Source: Nostoc sp. MS1 (GTDB lineage: Bacteria; Cyanobacteriota; Cyanobacteriia; Cyanobacteriales; Nostocaceae). Taken from it: a stretch of DNA of 64,000 nucleotides. A program made the translations under genes and the position numbers. The stretch lies in the NCBI RefSeq assembly GCF_019976755.1, contig NZ_AP023441.1:5391501-5455500 (forward strand), in the 5' to 3' direction. Below, one piece after another: positions 35,994-44,637 of this stretch. The notes under the pieces were generated by a model. The model did not search any database and had not been told where the DNA came from. It worked only from the letters and a program-made list of their open reading frames with translations. Numbering within the stretch: the stretch's first letter is position 1; the number at the start of each line of letters is the position of its first letter.

Positions 35994-37049
35994 TCAACCC
36001 CCTGGCTTAATCCGATTGAGTTGTGAGAGAAAATATTGTGTAACTAGGGTTGGTTGTTCAGCCTGCATGAGCGATCGCACTACTGCCACCCTCTCTGCTC
36101 CAGCATCAATCACATCATTGATATTATTGGCATCTATGCCGCCAATAGCAAACCAGGGAACTGAACTATTTTGAGCAGCATACTTCACATATTCTAAGCC
36201 AGCCGCCGCCTTACCTACTTTTGTTGGCGTTTCATATACAGGCCCCACGCCTATATAATCCGCACCTTCTACAATTGCCCTTCGCATTTCCTCTGCGTTA
36301 GTTGTAGAACGACCGATGACGCGCTGGGGGCCGAGTAATTGTCTAGCAGTGGCGATCGGCATATCCTGTTGTCCTAGATGCACACCATCAGCATCTACAG
36401 CTAAAGCCAAATCCACCCTATCATTGATGATAAATAAAGCACTGTAGCTGTGGCAAAGTTGGCGGAGTTTCGCCGCTAGTTCTAAACGTACAGTATCGTC
36501 TGTCTCTTTATCACGATACTGCACTACTGTCAAGCCACCTTTAAGAGCAGCTTCCACAGTTGGTAATAAATTTTCTGATGGGGAGGTAACAAGATATAAA
36601 CGCGATCGCCGCAGCAGTTGATGGCGCTGATAACCCATCAAATCAGTTTCTAGGCTGTAAACCCGATACCGCATCTGCTTACAAGCCTGCCCCATTTCAG
36701 GGTGATAAAGCTTACCATACTCCTCCAGCACCCGCAAAGCTTCCTCCACACGACAGAAGTTAGCTTGTAACAACGCCTTAATACTTGAACGTTGTTCCTC
36801 CTGGGGATGGCTTAAATCAGTACCGGGATCGCCAGGGGTATCTCGTGCTGCCCGTAATTCTTCAGTGTGCCAACTAGCAACCTCTTGACGCAAATGCTTA
36901 AATTCCCCTGCTAAGTGGGCGCTATTTAAGCCAAAGCGACACCATTCTTCAATGATCCGTAACCCTTCACGCGCACGGTCTAAATTAGCATCTAATATAC
37001 GGTACACAACTTGCTGGATTTGCTGATGTTGGCTGTATGGCTCCACCAT
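35994..37049 (-). CDS. thiE: Thiamine-phosphate synthase, cyanobacterial long form
   Basis: About 351 residues, longer than the ~210 of ordinary ThiE. The N-terminal ~140 residues (RILDANLDRAREGLRIIEEWCRFGL) form the extra helical domain found in cyanobacterial ThiE. The C-terminal TIM barrel has VQYRDKETDD, INDRVDLALAVDADGVHLGQ, GRSTTNAEE, YIGVGPVYETPTK and FAIGGIDANN, which bind HMP-pyrophosphate and thiazole phosphate. It joins the pyrimidine and thiazole halves of thiamine. I prefer the ATG at 37049 (MVEPYSQ, with GGGG upstream); an in-frame ATG at 37133 adds 28 residues. I see no THI-box riboswitch in the leader. Confidence 0.92.
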   Translation of the reverse strand: MVEPYSQHQQIQQVVYRILDANLDRAREGLRIIEEWCRFGLNSAHLAGEFKHLRQEVASWHTEELRAARDTPGDPGTDLSHPQEEQRSSIKALLQANFCRVEEALRVLEEYGKLYHPEMGQACKQMRYRVYSLETDLMGYQRHQLLRRSRLYLVTSPSENLLPTVEAALKGGLTVVQYRDKETDDTVRLELAAKLRQLCHSYSALFIINDRVDLALAVDADGVHLGQQDMPIATARQLLGPQRVIGRSTTNAEEMRRAIVEGADYIGVGPVYETPTKVGKAAAGLEYVKYAAQNSSVPWFAIGGIDANNINDVIDAGAERVAVVRSLMQAEQPTLVTQYFLSQLNRIKPGG

Positions 37050-37139
37050 TACAACTACCCCATTAGTAATGCTTCCATCGTAATATCCAGCCTCTTTCAT
37101 ATTTGCAATGTTTCTCGCATCATAGATTTGCATAAAGAT

Positions 37140-37205
37140 TAGGTATTGGGTATTGGGATTGGGTACTGGGTATTAGATATTTAATATTAGGTGTTGGAAT
37201 TGGGA
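37140..37205. repeat. Degenerate ATTGGGTA tandem repeat
   Basis: About seven degenerate copies of a TATTGGG/TACTGGG unit precede the thiE gene. It is an AT/G-rich simple repeat like other intergenic repeats of the window and carries no visible regulatory motif. Confidence 0.6.
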
Positions 37206-37365
37206 AACTAGAAACATTTTTTGTAGTTCCCAGTCCCTAATCCTTAGTCCCTTTAACTACTTTGTATTCAAAATAGCCAATCGGTCAATATAGCGGATAA
37301 CATAATCGACATACTGAAGTTTTTGAGTATGAAACTTTATTATTACTTATAAGGAGTGGTGTGAA

Positions 37366-39216
37366 TTGATTTGCCCCATTTTGTTTAAATATCATTTTTT
37401 AAATACCTTGCGAGTTAAGCAAACTTCCCTGGAATTAGCAAGGTATGCAGTTTCTAGCTTGTCCATACTATCTACTCTGGGAGTATGTAGTATAACAGTC
37501 TTGGGTACTATTGGGGGCAGTGTTCTTGCTCAGATACCACCTGTAGCAGAGCAGATGCCTGTAAGTGAAACAACAATCTCTCAGGTTAATGTACTGTTTG
37601 TCAACCCAAGTGCTGGAGATGACACAGCAGGTAAAGGTAGTGAAAGCGCACCTCTGAAGACGATTACCCATGCTTTAAAGCTGGCTAACCCTGGCACAGT
37701 AATTAAATTAACTCCCGGTAATTACAGTGAACAAACCGGGGAGATGTTTCCGTTGATGCTCAAACCCGGTGTTTCGATTCAAGGAGATACCACGAGTAAA
37801 GGGCAGGGAATCATCATTCAAGGTGGCGGACAGTTTCTCAGCCGCAGTTTTGGGGGACAGAACGTCACCATCGTTGGTGCTAATCAAGCAGGCTTAACAG
37901 GAGTAACCGTAAGTAATCCTAACCCCCGTGGTTATGGTTTGTGGATTGAATCAAGTAATCCAGTTATTAGTGAAAATACTTTTACAGGCAGTACTCAGGA
38001 TGGGATTTCTGTCACTGGTAATAGTGCTGCCACAATCACCAAAAACTATTTTTATCGTAATGGAGCCAATGGCATCACCATCGGCGGTACTTCCCCTGCT
38101 CAGGTAAGAGAAAATGTATTTGCAGAAACCGGGTTTGGCATCAACGTTGCTCAAAATGCCGTGCCAACTTTGGTAAGCAATCAAATTCAAAATAATCGCT
38201 CAGGGGTGATTGTCCAGGCCAACGCTCGTCCCATTTTGCGGAATAATTTAATTCAAGGTAGTAAAGAAGATGGCTTAGTAGCGATCGCTCAAGCAATGCC
38301 AGATTTAGGTAATGCTACTGAAGCAGGCGGTAATCAATTCAGCAACAACGCTAGATATGACATCAATGCTAACGCCGCCAAACAGTTAATTGTGGCAGTT
38401 GGTAACACAATAGATAATAAACGGATTGCTGGTAAGGTATCCCTCAACGCTCAGGATGCAGCTGTAGCTACTACATCTAGTAATGTGTTATCCCCTATCC
38501 CCAGTAACCAAGAAATTACTTTTACTGCCCCTACCGCATCTAATAATACTAATCGACCTAACCAGCGCGTAGTGCGTACTCAAGGTAACAGCCAGCTACC
38601 TGCGCTAGTATCAGCCGATTCACCATTAACTGTACCCAGATACAATCAACAACCACCAGTCCCCATTCCCAATGAAGCGACAAACAGAGAAATACCAGCA
38701 AACATTCCCACAGCAACCTCCAGAACCAAACTAACTCCAGTACCAACAGTTAGGACAGAGACAGCACAATTAAATTATGTGCAGGTTGATCCGCACACAA
38801 TTGAGTTTGTTGCTCCTCAAGCCCCACAATCAGAACAAATCGTTAAAACTCAAACAGCGCCACCATCAACATCTGAAGATACTAATATTTTGCCAGTACC
38901 CACTAGTAATATTCCCTTGGGTAACACCCGCAATATGCAAAGGGTATCAGCACCGCAAACCACTACAACAGCTTATGGTGGCAATTACCTATCAACCAAC
39001 ACTGCTGCATCTGTACGCTACCGCGTCGTCGTAGAAGCCACCAACGACAGAGAGCAAGAAATAGTCAAATCCCTTGCTCCTGAAGCATTTTCTACCATCT
39101 GGCAAGGTCGTAGAGTCATGCAGGTGGGAGTTTTTAGCGATCGCTCTAACGCCGACGAAATGCAAAGAATCCTCAGCAGCAGTGGCTTAAGAACCATCGT
39201 TGAGCCTTTGAATTAA
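37366..39216 (+). CDS. Exported DUF1565 beta-helix protein with C-terminal SPOR-like domain
   Basis: 616 residues. The N-terminus carries a hydrophobic segment ending GTIGGSVLAQ, a signal peptide with a likely cut after LA-Q or nearby. Residues ~75-330 are a DUF1565/right-handed beta-helix region (FVNPSAGDDTAGKGSESAPLKTITHAL; runs of ITKNYFYRNGANGITIGG-type coils). A Pro/Thr/Asn-rich linker follows, then a C-terminal SPOR-like stretch (VMQVGVFSDRSNADEMQRILSSSGLRTIVEP). SPOR domains bind denuded peptidoglycan, so an envelope location is likely. The start is TTG, supported by AAGGAG nine bases upstream; the first ATG would remove the signal peptide. Confidence 0.85.
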   Translation: MICPILFKYHFLNTLRVKQTSLELARYAVSSLSILSTLGVCSITVLGTIGGSVLAQIPPVAEQMPVSETTISQVNVLFVNPSAGDDTAGKGSESAPLKTITHALKLANPGTVIKLTPGNYSEQTGEMFPLMLKPGVSIQGDTTSKGQGIIIQGGGQFLSRSFGGQNVTIVGANQAGLTGVTVSNPNPRGYGLWIESSNPVISENTFTGSTQDGISVTGNSAATITKNYFYRNGANGITIGGTSPAQVRENVFAETGFGINVAQNAVPTLVSNQIQNNRSGVIVQANARPILRNNLIQGSKEDGLVAIAQAMPDLGNATEAGGNQFSNNARYDINANAAKQLIVAVGNTIDNKRIAGKVSLNAQDAAVATTSSNVLSPIPSNQEITFTAPTASNNTNRPNQRVVRTQGNSQLPALVSADSPLTVPRYNQQPPVPIPNEATNREIPANIPTATSRTKLTPVPTVRTETAQLNYVQVDPHTIEFVAPQAPQSEQIVKTQTAPPSTSEDTNILPVPTSNIPLGNTRNMQRVSAPQTTTTAYGGNYLSTNTAASVRYRVVVEATNDREQEIVKSLAPEAFSTIWQGRRVMQVGVFSDRSNADEMQRILSSSGLRTIVEPLN

Positions 39217-39240
39217 GTTAGCATCAGTATGGTGGGCATT

Positions 39241-39358
39241 GCCCACCCTCTCTTAATTACGAATTACGAATTACGAACTTGTACTGAGCGTAGCCGTACC
39301 ACTTTCCTTCGGAACGCTCCGCGAACGTGGAAGCAAGCTACGCGGACGTAGAGAAGTA
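39241..39358. repeat. Dispersed repeats downstream of the beta-helix gene
   Basis: A tandem AATTACG repeat (39255-39279) is followed by GAGCGTAGCC...CTTCGGAACGCTCCGCGAACG...CTACGCGGACGTAG (39286-39352), the GC-rich palindromic repeat typical of Nostoc intergenic DNA. It separates the convergent beta-helix and endonuclease genes. Confidence 0.6.
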
Positions 39359-39997
39359 TTACGAACTAGTTTTTGCCCAATACCCTCTAGGCGGCTTGTC
39401 TATCCCATAAGCTTTACACCATTTCTCTACAGCCTTATCAGATACACCCAACTCCTTACCGATTTGCGCTGTAGGTTTTTCCCAAACCAGTTTTTCTAAC
39501 TCTTCCTTAGACGGTCTAACTACTTTTCTTGTCAAAACCCTGGCTTCCAAATTCACTTTCCTAGTTGTTAAATCAACACCAAACTCCTTATAAGTTCGCT
39601 TAGGTGCTTCTTCCGTAAACTCTGTAAAATCTTCCCACCAGTAAAAGGGATTAGGAGATTTAGGTGGTTTTGTTCTAATACCGCAACCACCAAACTTTAT
39701 AGATGGATATACAACTTTGTTAATATCTGGCAAATAAACTCCATAAAAATCAAAGTCATCCGAGTTATATTTCCTCTCATGACAACCATTTTTATCTGCC
39801 CAATTAGTCTTATTTTTGAGAACACCAGTGCTGCTGTATTTTGCTTGAATCCTATAAGATTTCCCATCTTTATAGGCTATTAAATCAAAAGGTGCGTGTT
39901 CAGTTACCACTGGAACAAAAACTGAATACTCTTTCTCAACTAAATCAGCTATCACTTTAGCTGCTGCTAAATCACCCTTATCTTTTGTATGGTGCAT
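39359..39997 (-). CDS. Group I intron-type PD-(D/E)XK homing endonuclease-like protein
   Basis: 212 residues. N-terminal ~100 residues match the PD-(D/E)XK fold of intron-encoded endonucleases such as I-Ssp6803I: KDKGDLAAAKVIADL with Gly-Asp-x-Ala, then PFDLIAYKDG (Asp) and YRIQAKYSS (a Q-x-K form of the ExK motif). The C-terminal ~60 residues contain a helix-turn-helix (TAQIGKELGVSDKAVEKWCKAYG) that could contact DNA. The gene lies 79 bp downstream of a tRNA-Arg gene on the same strand. That tRNA has no intron, so the protein is free-standing here. Whether it still cuts a tRNA-linked site is unknown. Confidence 0.78.
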   Translation of the reverse strand: MHHTKDKGDLAAAKVIADLVEKEYSVFVPVVTEHAPFDLIAYKDGKSYRIQAKYSSTGVLKNKTNWADKNGCHERKYNSDDFDFYGVYLPDINKVVYPSIKFGGCGIRTKPPKSPNPFYWWEDFTEFTEEAPKRTYKEFGVDLTTRKVNLEARVLTRKVVRPSKEELEKLVWEKPTAQIGKELGVSDKAVEKWCKAYGIDKPPRGYWAKTSS

Positions 39998-40075
39998 TTA
40001 GTGATACTCAATATTCTATCAATATTGAGTAATATATCATACAAAAGCTTACTGAGATTAGATGTTTAGACCTAA

Positions 40076-40148
40076 CGAGCGCGGCAGGGTTCGAACCTGC
40101 GACCAACGGATTAGAAATCCGTGGCTCTATCCACTGAGCTACGCGCCC
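40076..40148 (-). tRNA. tRNA-Arg (anticodon UCU)
   Basis: The complement folds as a normal 73-nt tRNA: acceptor GGGCGCG/CGCGCTC with discriminator G, D-arm GCTCAGTGGATAGAGC, anticodon stem CGGAT/ATCCG around the loop TTTCTAA, and T-arm GCAGGTTCGAACCCTGC. The anticodon TCT reads AGA/AGG. CCA is not encoded. No intron interrupts it. Confidence 0.95.
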
Positions 40149-40511
40149 AAGTTAAAACTAGGCTCCTATTAGGAGTCAACCAGGAAATTATATCGTTTTT
40201 TTTACTAATAAGCAAACAAAAAATTGCAGATTTCCCAAAAGCAAGGCTAAGATGCTAGTCGCCAGTTAATTGATTTAGATTAAAAATGCGGCAAATTGGC
40301 TATTGATTAGCTATATTGTGTGGTCGATGGATGGTTATCTGCGTCTTGAGTTTAAACCTCACTGGATAAATTACCTTTGGTAAATTATGCGACAAATACC
40401 AGCCAAACTGAGCATACATCAGGTAAGTAATCGCACTCTTGGCGATGCTGCCAAATCAGACTATAAATCGCTTATCTACAAAGCCCCTGTGAGGAGTTAG
40501 TTGCTAGTGCC
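40149..40511. other. Intergenic between tRNA-Arg and a conserved gene
   Basis: No gene, repeat family or strong hairpin is apparent. Because the flanking genes diverge, promoters for both should be here. Confidence 0.4.
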
Positions 40512-41171
40512 ATGTTTATTTTAAAACGGCAGGATGTTGAAATATCAAGCATTCAGCACCCAAAAAAGGATCAGCAAGTGCCGATCCTCCATTATCAGGG
40601 GCAGACTTTTCGCTTGATTAGTGTGTTTAAAGCTGGACAAGAAGAAGAGGCTAGAGCCTTATGGAGAGATTTAACTGATAACCGAGGTAAAGCTTGTGTC
40701 TTGCTGGAAGAACCAGATCGCTTTAGCGTTTGGGGTAAGGTACGCTTAGACCAGTTAGGTAATGATACTGGTGGTCACAATAAAAGCGGGGTGTTTGTCC
40801 AAGCTAGTATTTTGCTTTTGCAATCTGTCTACATGGATATTGAAGATTTCCTGGGAACCAAGCAAGCTGCACTCTTTGAAAAAGAGATTGCTGAAGTCAT
40901 GCGAAAGCAACAGTTCCCTGAAACTTCTTCCATTGAAGCAGTGAAATATTGGGTAGCAACTAATCCCTTAGAAGCCGCTAAACTCCCAGCTTGGAAAGAA
41001 AATCATGTTTCCAGTTTTTTACAAGAATTATATAAATTAGGAAAAACCTACTTTGGTAACGCCAACTTCGCCCATCAAATAGCTGATAAATTACAAGATA
41101 TGCCAGAAGGTGAGCGATCGCTCTTTATCTCTTGGCTAAATCAATCTTCACTGAGTAAACTGTGGCAATAG
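40512..41171 (+). CDS. Conserved cyanobacterial protein of unknown function
   Basis: 219 residues, soluble, no signal peptide. I do not recognise a named domain. The first ~110 residues contain a beta-rich part with FRLISVFKAGQEEEARALWRDL and RFSVWGKVRLDQL; the rest is helical, with KYWVATNPLEAAKLPAWKENHV and an amphipathic C-terminus. Codon use is like that of housekeeping neighbours. It is a single gene, followed by a dispersed hairpin. Confidence 0.75.
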   Translation: MFILKRQDVEISSIQHPKKDQQVPILHYQGQTFRLISVFKAGQEEEARALWRDLTDNRGKACVLLEEPDRFSVWGKVRLDQLGNDTGGHNKSGVFVQASILLLQSVYMDIEDFLGTKQAALFEKEIAEVMRKQQFPETSSIEAVKYWVATNPLEAAKLPAWKENHVSSFLQELYKLGKTYFGNANFAHQIADKLQDMPEGERSLFISWLNQSSLSKLWQ

Positions 41172-41239
41172 CATAAAACTTGTAGAAAGAAAAGTACCTA
41201 GCGGTAGGTGCTAAATCAGTGCTGAGTACCCCTTGAATT

Positions 41240-41285
41240 TTGGATTTGCGATTTTAAATTTTAGATTGTTCAATCCAAAATCCGT
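41240..41285. repeat. TTTTAAATTTT-GATTGTTCAATC dispersed repeat
   Basis: An AT-rich inverted repeat around ATTGTTCAAT; a close relative occurs at 55157-55210 downstream of the TPR gene. Both lie just after plus-strand genes. Confidence 0.6.
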
Positions 41286-41288
41286 CTT

Positions 41289-41330
41289 GAAAAGTTTCCT
41301 ACGGCGGGAAACCCGCCTACAGAACTTTCC
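41289..41330. repeat. GC-rich hairpin repeat
   Basis: GAAAAGTTTCCTACGGCGGG pairs with CCCGCCTACAGAACTTTCC through a short AAA loop, with one bulge and mismatches. It resembles dispersed hairpins in Nostoc intergenic DNA and may mark the end of the upstream transcript. Confidence 0.6.
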
Positions 41331-41421
41331 GCAAAATCAGAAATCTAAAATTACTACCTCCTGCCTCCTCTACAAGTTCTTGCACAACACAATCTTGCCA
41401 GAGTGCATTTAGTCAAACCCT

Positions 41422-42282
41422 ATGAATAGTTCTTACAAAAATTCGGCTCAAGTTAGTAAATCAATTTTCAACACCCAGAGCATTGTTTTAGCTGGCATTG
41501 GTTGGGGTGTACTGGCACTGTTATACTTTTTGTTATTCAGTGCCAAAGTCCCTGGGCCAAATGGTACGGAAAGTCGGGCTGAATGGTATGTGCTGGGTAC
41601 AAATATTTTTGAAGCCTTAGCCTACCTAAGTGCCGGAATATTGTGCTTACGGAATTGGCGCAGTCCACAAATTATGAGCAGTCGTAATGTGTGGCTGGCG
41701 ATGGCCATAGGTATGATTTCTTATTTCTTGGGGGGGATATTTTTTGGCTATACAGAAATAGTTTTAAAAGAAGAACCGGATGCGTCGATCGGTGACGTGT
41801 TTTTTGTATTAAGTTATGTATCTCTAGGCGTAGGCATGATTTTAGCGGTAGCTGCTAGGCGAATTAATCTAGAAAAATGGCAATGGCTTATTGTTCTGGC
41901 AATTGGAGTGTTCGGCAGCTTGTTGGCATGGTGGATTTCTATGCAGCAAGGAACAGCCCCAGAAAACACAATAGTCACAATTTTGAACTGGTTTTACATA
42001 GTCAGCGACGTATTGTTATTAATCATCGCCACCACTCTGTTATTAGCTTTTTGGGGCGGGCGTGTTTCTCAATCCTGGAGAATGATTGCGGCTGCCGCCT
42101 TTTCGCTCTACATTGCAGATATGTGGTTTAAATACGCATCTCAAAATCCCAATTATCAAAGTGGAGAAATATTAGAAGTGTTTTGGGTGTTTAGTGGAGT
42201 GTTATTTGGTATGGGCGCAGCCCTAGAATATGACGCATCATTAAGCCGGACTCGGCGGGAGCGAGGAAGAAAACGAGCATAG
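41422..42282 (+). CDS. Conserved polytopic membrane protein
   Basis: 286 residues with about eight hydrophobic segments (for example IVLAGIGWGVLALLYFLLF, WLAMAIGMISYFLGGIFFG, WLIVLAIGVFGSLLAWWI, VLLLIIATTLLLAFW). The C-terminus is strongly basic (RTRRERGRKRA) and so probably cytoplasmic. No transport or enzymatic motif is visible. It ends 18 bp before the next gene, so the two may be co-transcribed. Function unknown. Confidence 0.8.
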   Translation: MNSSYKNSAQVSKSIFNTQSIVLAGIGWGVLALLYFLLFSAKVPGPNGTESRAEWYVLGTNIFEALAYLSAGILCLRNWRSPQIMSSRNVWLAMAIGMISYFLGGIFFGYTEIVLKEEPDASIGDVFFVLSYVSLGVGMILAVAARRINLEKWQWLIVLAIGVFGSLLAWWISMQQGTAPENTIVTILNWFYIVSDVLLLIIATTLLLAFWGGRVSQSWRMIAAAAFSLYIADMWFKYASQNPNYQSGEILEVFWVFSGVLFGMGAALEYDASLSRTRRERGRKRA

Positions 42283-42300
42283 AAAAGATTGGTATCTACC

Positions 42301-43533
42301 GTGAGAAAACTAACGAACTCTGACAAACAAGAAATTCTCAAGCTATATCGAGAAACTGCTGAAACGACCTCAACCTTAGCAGAACGCTATGACGTGAGTA
42401 ATTCCACAATTAGCCGCCTGCTTAAAAGCACGTTACCAGAAGATGAGTATGAATATCTTGTTTCCTTAAAACGTGCTGCTAGGACTCCTGAAGGCAGAGC
42501 GCAGGTAAGTTATGACCAAGTTCCTTTCTTGACTCAAACAGAGCCAGAAGCACCTGCTATCAGTGAGAAGGTTGAGCCACCCCAACCAGCAATACCGGAA
42601 GTTGAACCGGAAGAAGACAAGCCAGCCCCAGTCATTAGAAGGACAAGGCAAGCCGCTAAAGCCGAACCTTCACCTGTAGAGGAAGAAAAGCCAACCCCGG
42701 TAATTAGAAGGACAAGGCAAGCCGCTAAAGCCGAACCTTCACCTGTAGAGGAAGAAAAGCCAACCCCGGTAATTAGAAGGACAAGGCAAGCTGCCAAAGC
42801 GGAACCTTTACCCGTAGAGGAAGAAAAGCCAGCCCCAGTCATTAGAAGGACACGGCAAACACAACCAGAGTCCTTTGCTGAGGATGAGGAAAAGCCAACC
42901 CCAACTATTAGAAGGGTAAAACGACGTTCAGCATCGGAGGAAGAAGAGAGGGAACCAGTAGCACGGCAATTGGAAATCCCAATCGTAAAATCCCAGGAAA
43001 TCCCCAATATTTCCCATCCTTTGCTAGAAGACGAAACTGGTGAAGTCACAGCACTGGCCCAAATGCTAGGTGAAGACTTACTAGACGAATCAGAAGACTT
43101 GGATGATTTAGATGAAGACTTAGATGATGATTTAGATGAGGAGGACTACGAAGACGAGGAAGACGACTTAGAGGAATCAAGACCTCTAGTTACCAGAAGA
43201 AGATTTGGGGAGGCTCCAGTCCAAGTTTTACCCCTATCTGTGGCATCTTTACCCAAGACTTGCTATCTGGTAATTGACCGCTCCTCAGAATTAATTACGC
43301 GACCCCTCAAAGACTTTGGTGATTTAGGGCAAATTCCTAACTTGGAAACCCAGCAAAGAACACTGCCAATCTTTGATAATCACCGTGTTGCTAAACGCTT
43401 TTCTACCAAGCGCGATCGCGTAATTAAAATTCCCGACAGCAAAATGCTACACAAAGCCCGTACCCACCTGCAAGCTAAGGGTATCACCCGCCTGTTAATT
43501 GATGGTCAGGTTTACTCTTTGTCTCTGGTATAA
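42301..43533 (+). CDS. Helix-turn-helix protein with 23-residue repeats and acidic segment
   Basis: About 410 residues. The N-terminus is a homeodomain-like HTH (LTNSDKQEILKLYRETAETT...YDVSNSTISRLLKS), followed by 23-residue repeats of the form P-x-PVIRRTRQAAKAEPSPVEEEK (42622-42894), an Asp/Glu run (about 43060-43190) and a conserved-looking C-terminal domain (LPKTCYLVIDRSSELITRPLKDFG ... GITRLLIDGQVYSLSLV). It may bind DNA through the HTH, the basic/acidic repeats acting as a flexible linker. Start is GTG at 42301 (MRKLTN...); a TTG at 42289 is possible. A good terminator follows. Confidence 0.85.
   Translation: MRKLTNSDKQEILKLYRETAETTSTLAERYDVSNSTISRLLKSTLPEDEYEYLVSLKRAARTPEGRAQVSYDQVPFLTQTEPEAPAISEKVEPPQPAIPEVEPEEDKPAPVIRRTRQAAKAEPSPVEEEKPTPVIRRTRQAAKAEPSPVEEEKPTPVIRRTRQAAKAEPLPVEEEKPAPVIRRTRQTQPESFAEDEEKPTPTIRRVKRRSASEEEEREPVARQLEIPIVKSQEIPNISHPLLEDETGEVTALAQMLGEDLLDESEDLDDLDEDLDDDLDEEDYEDEEDDLEESRPLVTRRRFGEAPVQVLPLSVASLPKTCYLVIDRSSELITRPLKDFGDLGQIPNLETQQRTLPIFDNHRVAKRFSTKRDRVIKIPDSKMLHKARTHLQAKGITRLLIDGQVYSLSLV
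42622..42894 (+). repeat. 69-bp in-frame tandem repeat
   Basis: Three 69-bp copies (42622, 42691, 42760) are nearly identical, and a fourth (from 42829) is degenerate. Units 1 and 2 differ by a few synonymous or Ala/Thr changes, suggesting recent slippage-type growth. Confidence 0.88.
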
Positions 43534-43540
43534 CGCAAAG

Positions 43541-43565
43541 GACACGGTTATGCCGTGTCTTTTGT
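43541..43565 (+). terminator. Intrinsic terminator after the HTH gene
   Basis: GACACGG-TTATG-CCGTGTC is a perfect 7-bp stem followed by TTTTGTTT, preceded by AAAG that can extend the stem with CTTT. It lies 8 bp beyond the stop. Confidence 0.85.
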
Positions 43566-43592
43566 TTGGGGAAAGGGGAAAGGGGTAAAATA

Positions 43593-43627
43593 ACTACTGT
43601 CAACTGTCAACTGTCAACTGCCAACTG
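43593..43627. repeat. CTGTCAA heptamer repeat overlapping a gene end
   Basis: CTGTCAA is repeated about four times, then decays to CTGCCAA. The minus-strand ADP-ribosylglycohydrolase stop (43614-43616) lies within it, so the last codons of that gene come from the repeat. Confidence 0.8.
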
Positions 43628-44555
43628 CCTCAGCAAAACGATTAGCTAAGTTAACAATGTCTTGTTTCCGGGCAATTTGCTTTACCCACTGTTGAGGGAT
43701 ACATTCTATTCCGTAGTAAATTCCTGCTAACCCACCTGTTACCGCCGCCGTTGTATCTGTGTGTCCTCCCAAGTTGACGGCTTTCAATACAGCCTCAGAG
43801 TACGAAGAACTGTTTAATAAACACCATAGCGATGCTTCTAGGGTGTCTATTACATAACCACCAGAATTTATCTGTGCTTCTAATAACTGGGCGATTTCTC
43901 TACTGAAGACTCGATGAAAGTGCGGCTGTTCTCGAAGGTATTCTTCAGCCGAATAGATTTTTTGAATATTTTCTAGCCCTTGTACATAGGCTGTTGGCAG
44001 ATCAGCGCCTTTGAGAATCTCAACTGCAATACTAATGTAAATGCCGCAGGCCATTTTGGCACGGCGATGAGCGTGAGTGATGGCTGACACTTCATGAACA
44101 CGCCAAATTAACTCAGCAAAAGTTAAATCTTTATAACAAAAAGCCATTGGCAAAATTCTCATTAGAGAACCATTACCATTACTCATTTCACTAATTCCCC
44201 CAGCATGTAACGGGGAGATTCCTTGCTTAAGACGCATAATTACGGCATGAGTGCTTTCACCAAGACCGAATAGTTCTCCACGGGGTGTCCAGTAAGCGTG
44301 CTTGTACCAACGCCGAAAAGAATGTGCGATCGCATCTAATGAATAACCCCTACATAGACTTTCTGCTAAACAAAATGTCAAGGAACTATCATCAGACCAA
44401 GTTCCAGGGGGTTGATTCCATCTACCGTAGCCTAGCATCTTTGTCACCGGAGATTTTGCTAGTTCGGCGCGGCTAGTAGACTCTACTGGCACACCCAAAG
44501 CATCACCGACACATAAACCTATCAAACCAGATAAAGTTTTTGGAGCGGTTAGCAT
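43614..44555 (-). CDS. ADP-ribosylglycohydrolase family protein
   Basis: 313 residues, the usual DraG/ARH length. Metal-binding motifs are present at both ends of the fold: GTWSDDSSLT (about residue 52) and GGHTDTTAAVTGGLAG (about 265). SNGNGSLMRILP and EVSAITHAHRRA are also family blocks. The family removes ADP-ribose from proteins or small molecules with a binuclear Mg centre; the substrate here is unknown, and no ADP-ribosyltransferase gene is near. The final residues are encoded by a heptamer repeat. Confidence 0.92.
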   Translation of the reverse strand: MLTAPKTLSGLIGLCVGDALGVPVESTSRAELAKSPVTKMLGYGRWNQPPGTWSDDSSLTFCLAESLCRGYSLDAIAHSFRRWYKHAYWTPRGELFGLGESTHAVIMRLKQGISPLHAGGISEMSNGNGSLMRILPMAFCYKDLTFAELIWRVHEVSAITHAHRRAKMACGIYISIAVEILKGADLPTAYVQGLENIQKIYSAEEYLREQPHFHRVFSREIAQLLEAQINSGGYVIDTLEASLWCLLNSSSYSEAVLKAVNLGGHTDTTAAVTGGLAGIYYGIECIPQQWVKQIARKQDIVNLANRFAEAVGS

Positions 44556-44637
44556 TATCTAATCTCCATGTAGACTATCAAAAATTTACTTTATATATTT
44601 TCTGGAAATCTTGTTGCCATAGTTGTTACATCTCAAT

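Noticed and set aside
35902..37200. TPP (THI-box) riboswitch near thiE/thiS
   Set aside because: The leader and gap contain simple repeats only; the conserved CTGAGA-type core was not found.
40076..40148. Group I intron in the tRNA-Arg gene
   Set aside because: The tRNA folds completely without an interruption.
42534..43049. 171-residue Ser-rich antisense open frame
   Set aside because: It mirrors the 69-bp sense repeat and the Glu-rich codons of the HTH gene.
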